From assembly GCA_963805255.1 (NCBI GenBank), contig CAWDTK010000013.1:62001-126000 (forward strand): a stretch of DNA of 64,000 nucleotides, written 5' to 3'. Under the pieces are notes generated by a model. That model was not told where the DNA came from, did no database searches, and saw only the letters and a list, made by a program, of their open reading frames with translations. The DNA is from Bog-532 sp963805255. Its GTDB lineage: Bacteria > Actinomycetota > Actinomycetes > Streptosporangiales > Streptosporangiaceae. Position numbers and translations under genes: made by a program. Below, one piece after another: positions 60,622 to 64,000 of the stretch (its first letter is position 1; each line of letters starts with the position of its first letter).

Positions 60622-61326
60622 ATGGACGACTCGCCTGCTGCCGAAGGTCTCCAGCCAGGGCACGTTCCGCCGTGCCCGTGCCCGTGCCCGTGCCAGGCTC
60701 CGGCCCCGGGGCGGCCGCTGCCCGATCTGATGGCGGTTCACCTCGCTGAAGTGCCCGCTTCCTGGCCGCCTTACGACGATGAGGTGGCGGCCCGCCCCCC
60801 GGCACGACCGGACGTTCCCTGCCATCCGGCAACGGGGCAGGCTGGGGAGTCGCACGCAGAAGGGGAGCCAAGAGCCGGCGGTAACGAGAGTCCGGGCACC
60901 GGCCGGGGCGAGGAACCCGGCCGGGACGAGGCATCATCGCCGGGCCATCGCCAGCGGGCCGTCCAGGAACGAGGAAGCGGTGGCGCGGACCCTGACCGGT
61001 GGCCGAGCCAGTTCGCGCAGGTTCTCGCCGAAACGCTGGCGGGTTCGCGGCCTGCCAGCCAGATAACGCCCTGGACCACCGAACGCGCACGGGCGCACAT
61101 CCGCCGTCTGGGTCCCTTGCTGGCCGCCGGACAGCGGCCGCGGGTGCAACGGGTCCTGACGTCTCGCCCCGTGGAGGACGTCGTGGAAGTCGCCGTCATC
61201 GTCGGGTTCGGGCCGCGGACGCGCGCCTTGGCCGCACGGCTGGAACGGGCAAGCCCGCGGCCGGCGACGCTGGGCCGCCCCGCCCGCCAGGCACGCTGGC
61301 TCTGCACCGCCGTCGAGTCGGCGTAG
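60622..61326 (+). CDS. Rv3235 family (DUF6459) protein
   Basis: The 234-residue protein has a low-complexity Pro/Cys N-terminus (with the alternating PCPCPCPC run) and a conserved C-terminal domain: FAQVLAETLAGSRPASQITP, TTERARAHIRRLGPLLAAGQ and VAVIVGFGPRTRALAARLER. This is the Rv3235/DUF6459 family, commonly encoded near secA in actinobacteria, as here. Function is unknown. The ATG at 60622 follows GGAGGAACC. Confidence 0.88.
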   Translation: MDDSPAAEGLQPGHVPPCPCPCPCQAPAPGRPLPDLMAVHLAEVPASWPPYDDEVAARPPARPDVPCHPATGQAGESHAEGEPRAGGNESPGTGRGEEPGRDEASSPGHRQRAVQERGSGGADPDRWPSQFAQVLAETLAGSRPASQITPWTTERARAHIRRLGPLLAAGQRPRVQRVLTSRPVEDVVEVAVIVGFGPRTRALAARLERASPRPATLGRPARQARWLCTAVESA

Positions 61327-61673
61327 CCAAGCGGAGACACCGAGATCGGCGTTGGTCTTCCGCGCATCACGATAAAGACCCATCCCCGGTCATCGCCGGC
61401 ATTCCGCCGCTACCTCGCACCAGGGCATCTGGCCCCGCGTTCCCCCCATTCACGGACCTCACTGTTGTTCTCCCCCGATCCAGCGGGTGCCCTCACCCGT
61501 CACTTGACTACCTTAAGTAACTCTTTACAGGCCTGGAGTGATACCCCTCTATCCCGGCCGCTATATACCCATAGCCGGCAGGTGATGGCCCGCATTGGCG
61601 GCCCTGGCGTTTGCTGATATCGACAGCGGCGCTTCTGAACAGGGAAATACCCGGCTTCGGAGGGAGAAGGCAG
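61327..61673. other. Intergenic region upstream of the decarboxylase
   Basis: TTGACT at about 61505, with a CTTAAG centre just after it, and TATATA near 61562 are possible promoter elements but are not correctly spaced to each other. No gene is seen. Confidence 0.4.
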
Positions 61674-63416
61674 ATGACTGTCACGGCTGGGCGCTCGACG
61701 GTCAGTCCCACGCGCGAGAGCTTGACGATGACCGTGGGAGAGTTCCTGCTCCGGCGTATCCGGGAGGCTGGCGTCAGCCATGCTTTCGGTGTCCCGGGCG
61801 ACTACAACCTGGAGCTGCTGCAGCAGCTCGAGGACACCGGCACGCTGGAGTGGATAGGGGCGTGTAACGAGCTGAACGTGTCCTACGCGGCGGACGGCTA
61901 CGCGCGGCTGAACGGCCTGGCCGTGCTGATCGTGACGAACGCCGTCGGCGCGCTGAGCGCGATCAACGGGGTCGCCGGCTCCTACAGCGAGCACGTCCCG
62001 GTGATCTGCGTCTGCGGGTCCATACCGTTCCGGTCCATGGAGCGCGGCCTGGGGATGCACCACACGATGGCCGACGGCACCTGGGACCGCTTCCTCGGCG
62101 CCTACGCGCAGGTGACCGCCGCCCAGGCCAGGCTGACCCCGGACAACGCGGTCACCGAGATCGACCGGCTGATCCTCACCGCCTGGCGGGACAAGCTCCC
62201 GGTGTACCTGGAGCTGCCGTCCGACATCGGCTACCTCGACATCGAGGTCCCGGCAGCCCCGCTGGTGCTCGCAGAACCGCCCAGCGACCCCGAACGGCTG
62301 CGCTCGTGCACCGCCGCGATCGCCGGCCGCCTGTCGCAGGCCAGGTCACCGGCGATCCTGGTGGACCTGGACGCGGACCGGTTCGGCGCCGCCGGAGAGG
62401 TCATGAGGCTGGCCGAGAAGGCGCAGCTGCCGGTGGCGGTGGCGCCCACGGCCAAGGCGGTGATCGACGAGACGTTCCCTTACTACCTCGGCCTCTACAA
62501 CGGCAAGGCAAGCCAGCCGCACGTACGAGAGGCGATCGAGACCAGCGACTGCCTGCTGTCCATCGGCTACCGGCCGATCGACCTGACCACGGGCGACTTC
62601 ACCGGTTCGCTGCCCGCCGGCACCATCCGCGCCCGCGGGCACTCCGTGGACATCGGCGATGACAACTACCAGGCGGTGACACTGACGGAGGTCCTGCGCG
62701 GCGTTACCGGCGCGGTCCCGCACGTCACCAACCGCCCTGCGGGCCGGTCTGCGGCAGCAGCGGCGACAGGTGCTCATGGCGACGGCTCGGCCAAGCTCAC
62801 TCAGGCGGCCTACTGGCAGGCCATCCAGGGCTACATCCGGCCCGGGGACGTGCTCATCGCCGAAGACGGCACGTCATACGCTTCCGCCGGGCTGCAGCTG
62901 CCGCCGGACTGCACCTTCGTCTCCCAGGTCATCTGGGGCTCGATCGGCTACAGCGTCGGATCGCTGCTCGGCACGCTGACCGCCGCGCCGGACCGTCGGC
63001 ACCTGCTGTTCGTGGGCGACGGCTCGTTCCAGCTGACCGCGCAGGAGGTCTCGACCATGCTGCGGCACGACTACAAGCCGGTGATCTTCCTGATCAACAA
63101 CGGCGGATACACCATCGAGCGCTGCTGGCTGGGCAAGACCTCGCGCTTCAACCACGTCGCGAACTGGGCCTACGCGGATCTGCCAAAGGTGTTCCGCCCG
63201 GACACCACGGCGCGGTCGTTCGTCGTCAAGACCATCGCCGACCTGGACAAAGCCCTCAGCGCGCCGAACGACACCCTGATCTTCATCGAATCGGTCATGG
63301 ATCCCTTCGACGCTCCTACCGCGGTCATCAACAGCGGCAACAACGGAGCCGACCTCGACTACGGACCCCGCGGCCCGCAACACCGCGACAACATGCTGAT
63401 CCGCCCAGCCACATGA
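61674..63416 (+). CDS. Pyruvate/indolepyruvate decarboxylase (thiamine diphosphate enzyme)
   Basis: This 580-residue ThDP-dependent decarboxylase has the N-terminal PYR-domain catalytic Glu in NELNVSYAADGYAR, the active-site HH pair in GMHHTMADG and the PP-domain ThDP motif from GDGSFQLTAQEV to FLINNGGYTIE. The HH pair separates pyruvate/indolepyruvate decarboxylases from acetolactate synthases. Likely reactions are pyruvate to acetaldehyde, indolepyruvate to indoleacetaldehyde (auxin path) or a branched 2-keto acid. I chose the ATG at 61674 after GGAGGGAGAAGG. It converges with secA across a shared terminator. Confidence 0.9.
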   Translation: MTVTAGRSTVSPTRESLTMTVGEFLLRRIREAGVSHAFGVPGDYNLELLQQLEDTGTLEWIGACNELNVSYAADGYARLNGLAVLIVTNAVGALSAINGVAGSYSEHVPVICVCGSIPFRSMERGLGMHHTMADGTWDRFLGAYAQVTAAQARLTPDNAVTEIDRLILTAWRDKLPVYLELPSDIGYLDIEVPAAPLVLAEPPSDPERLRSCTAAIAGRLSQARSPAILVDLDADRFGAAGEVMRLAEKAQLPVAVAPTAKAVIDETFPYYLGLYNGKASQPHVREAIETSDCLLSIGYRPIDLTTGDFTGSLPAGTIRARGHSVDIGDDNYQAVTLTEVLRGVTGAVPHVTNRPAGRSAAAAATGAHGDGSAKLTQAAYWQAIQGYIRPGDVLIAEDGTSYASAGLQLPPDCTFVSQVIWGSIGYSVGSLLGTLTAAPDRRHLLFVGDGSFQLTAQEVSTMLRHDYKPVIFLINNGGYTIERCWLGKTSRFNHVANWAYADLPKVFRPDTTARSFVVKTIADLDKALSAPNDTLIFIESVMDPFDAPTAVINSGNNGADLDYGPRGPQHRDNMLIRPAT

Positions 63417-63430
63417 TCTGGTGAGCCAGC

Positions 63431-63463
63431 ACGGCCCCTCACACGCGGAACGTGAGGGGCCGT
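63431..63463. terminator. Bidirectional terminator hairpin between decarboxylase and secA
   Basis: ACGGCCCCTCAC and GTGAGGGGCCGT form a perfect 12-bp stem with a 9-base loop (ACGCGGAAC), between two converging genes. Confidence 0.8.
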
Positions 63464-63509
63464 GCTCTGCTCGGTCCGCCCTGGACCAGTCCAGCCTGGC
63501 GTTCCGAAA

Positions 63510-64000
63510 TCAGGTCGTCGTGCGGTTGCGGGGATCGCCGTGGCAGCGCTTGTACTTGCGGCCTGAGCCACAGGGGCAGGGGTCGTTCCGGCCGACGTTG
63601 GCGAAGTCGCCACCGGGTGTGCCTTCGACGTAGCTGTCCACGTGCGTCCCGCCGTCGACGGAGGGCGCGGTGTACCGGAGTGCCCCGCTGCGGCGCGGCG
63701 GGGCCAGCCCAGCCGGAAGCACCGGGGCCGACTCACCGCCGTCCGTGGTACCGGGCTTGGGGCCGCCCCGGTGCCGGCCGCCGGTCCGGGACCCGGCGCC
63801 CCGCACGGTCCCAGACGCGGCGCCGCTCTTGGCCCCGGACGCCGCGGTACCCCTGGGGCCGGATGCTTTGGCCCGGGACGCACCCTTGGTCCCGGACGCG
63901 GCCCGGGAGGATGCCCCGGTGGCCGCGCCGGAGACAGAACCGCCCGCTGCGCCCCCGCCCACCTGGGGCGCGGCACCAGCCGCGCCCGCACCTGGCAGGC
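63510..64000 (-). CDS. secA: Preprotein translocase subunit SecA, C-terminal part (start outside the window)
   Basis: The minus-strand frame is open to the window edge. It ends with the zinc-binding tail VGRNDPCPCGSGRKYKRCHG, where the Cys-x-Cys and Cys-His ligands bind SecB or the ribosome. Before it lies a long, disordered Gly/Ala/Ser/Lys linker (GASSRAASGTKGASRAKASG and so on), typical of long actinobacterial SecA tails. The motor domains are outside the window. Confidence 0.9.
   Translation of the reverse strand, partial: LPGAGAAGAAPQVGGGAAGGSVSGAATGASSRAASGTKGASRAKASGPRGTAASGAKSGAASGTVRGAGSRTGGRHRGGPKPGTTDGGESAPVLPAGLAPPRRSGALRYTAPSVDGGTHVDSYVEGTPGGDFANVGRNDPCPCGSGRKYKRCHGDPRNRTTT

Overview
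The window is high-GC DNA with GTG/TTG starts, four-base ATGA/GTGA gene overlaps and the gene neighbourhoods ftsE-ftsX-smpB, prfB and secA-Rv3235 family. This points to an actinomycete. I cannot name the genus from sequence alone; a Streptosporangiales-like soil actinomycete is a guess.

Region 1 (1-10.5 kb) is a soluble diiron monooxygenase cluster of the propane/short-alkane type on the minus strand: prmA (hydroxylase alpha), prmB (reductase), prmC (hydroxylase beta), prmD (coupling protein), an amidohydrolase and a DUF59 metal-cluster protein. It ends in a wrecked alcohol dehydrogenase spliced onto the tail of an NRAMP metal transporter. A divergent GAF-Fis activator of the MimR/AcoR kind (8447-10267) and two TGAGACA-containing sites sit on the regulator side. 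A dienelactone hydrolase runs off the left edge.

Region 2 (10.5-18.3 kb) is core housekeeping: tmRNA (ssrA), an unidentified structured RNA with a strong terminator, a penicillin-binding-protein homologue whose three active-site motifs are all altered, smpB, ftsX, ftsE, a tiny zinc-ribbon membrane protein, and prfB carrying a one-base frameshift.

Region 3 (18.3-42.4 kb) is an accessory island of stress and carbohydrate genes mixed with relics. Apparently intact genes are a lipoprotein, a YihY membrane protein, a GH15 glucosidase, a glucose dehydrogenase, an MFS exporter, small SHOCT/DUF6325/DUF7144 proteins, a MalT-like LuxR regulator, and a coupled GH63-GH13-SulP operon. Relics include an IS transposase, a second LuxR regulator, a sensor kinase, an APC permease, TMEM175 and DUF2252. 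Six near-perfect palindromes of the form TCACCC-N(4-6)-GGGTGA lie upstream of genes or operons here. They look like operators of one undescribed regulon, and this is the most interesting signal in the window.

Region 4 (42.4-58.8 kb) holds a giant NAD-glutamate dehydrogenase, acetoacetyl-CoA synthetase, a holin-X/DUF3618/DUF4235 envelope operon, a HAD-fold protein lacking its nucleophile, P5C dehydrogenase, a Vsr-type endonuclease with an 18-bp in-frame minisatellite, a HAD phosphatase, and a sulfonate-type ABC operon whose binding protein is frameshifted and whose monooxygenase is truncated.

Region 5 (58.8-64 kb) has nagA, an Rv3235-family protein, a pyruvate/indolepyruvate decarboxylase and the C-terminus of SecA, with a bidirectional terminator between the last two.

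Several genes carry single-base frameshifts (prfB, the ABC binding protein, the ADH relic). Because prfB is normally essential, assembly indels must be excluded before biological decay is assumed for any of them.
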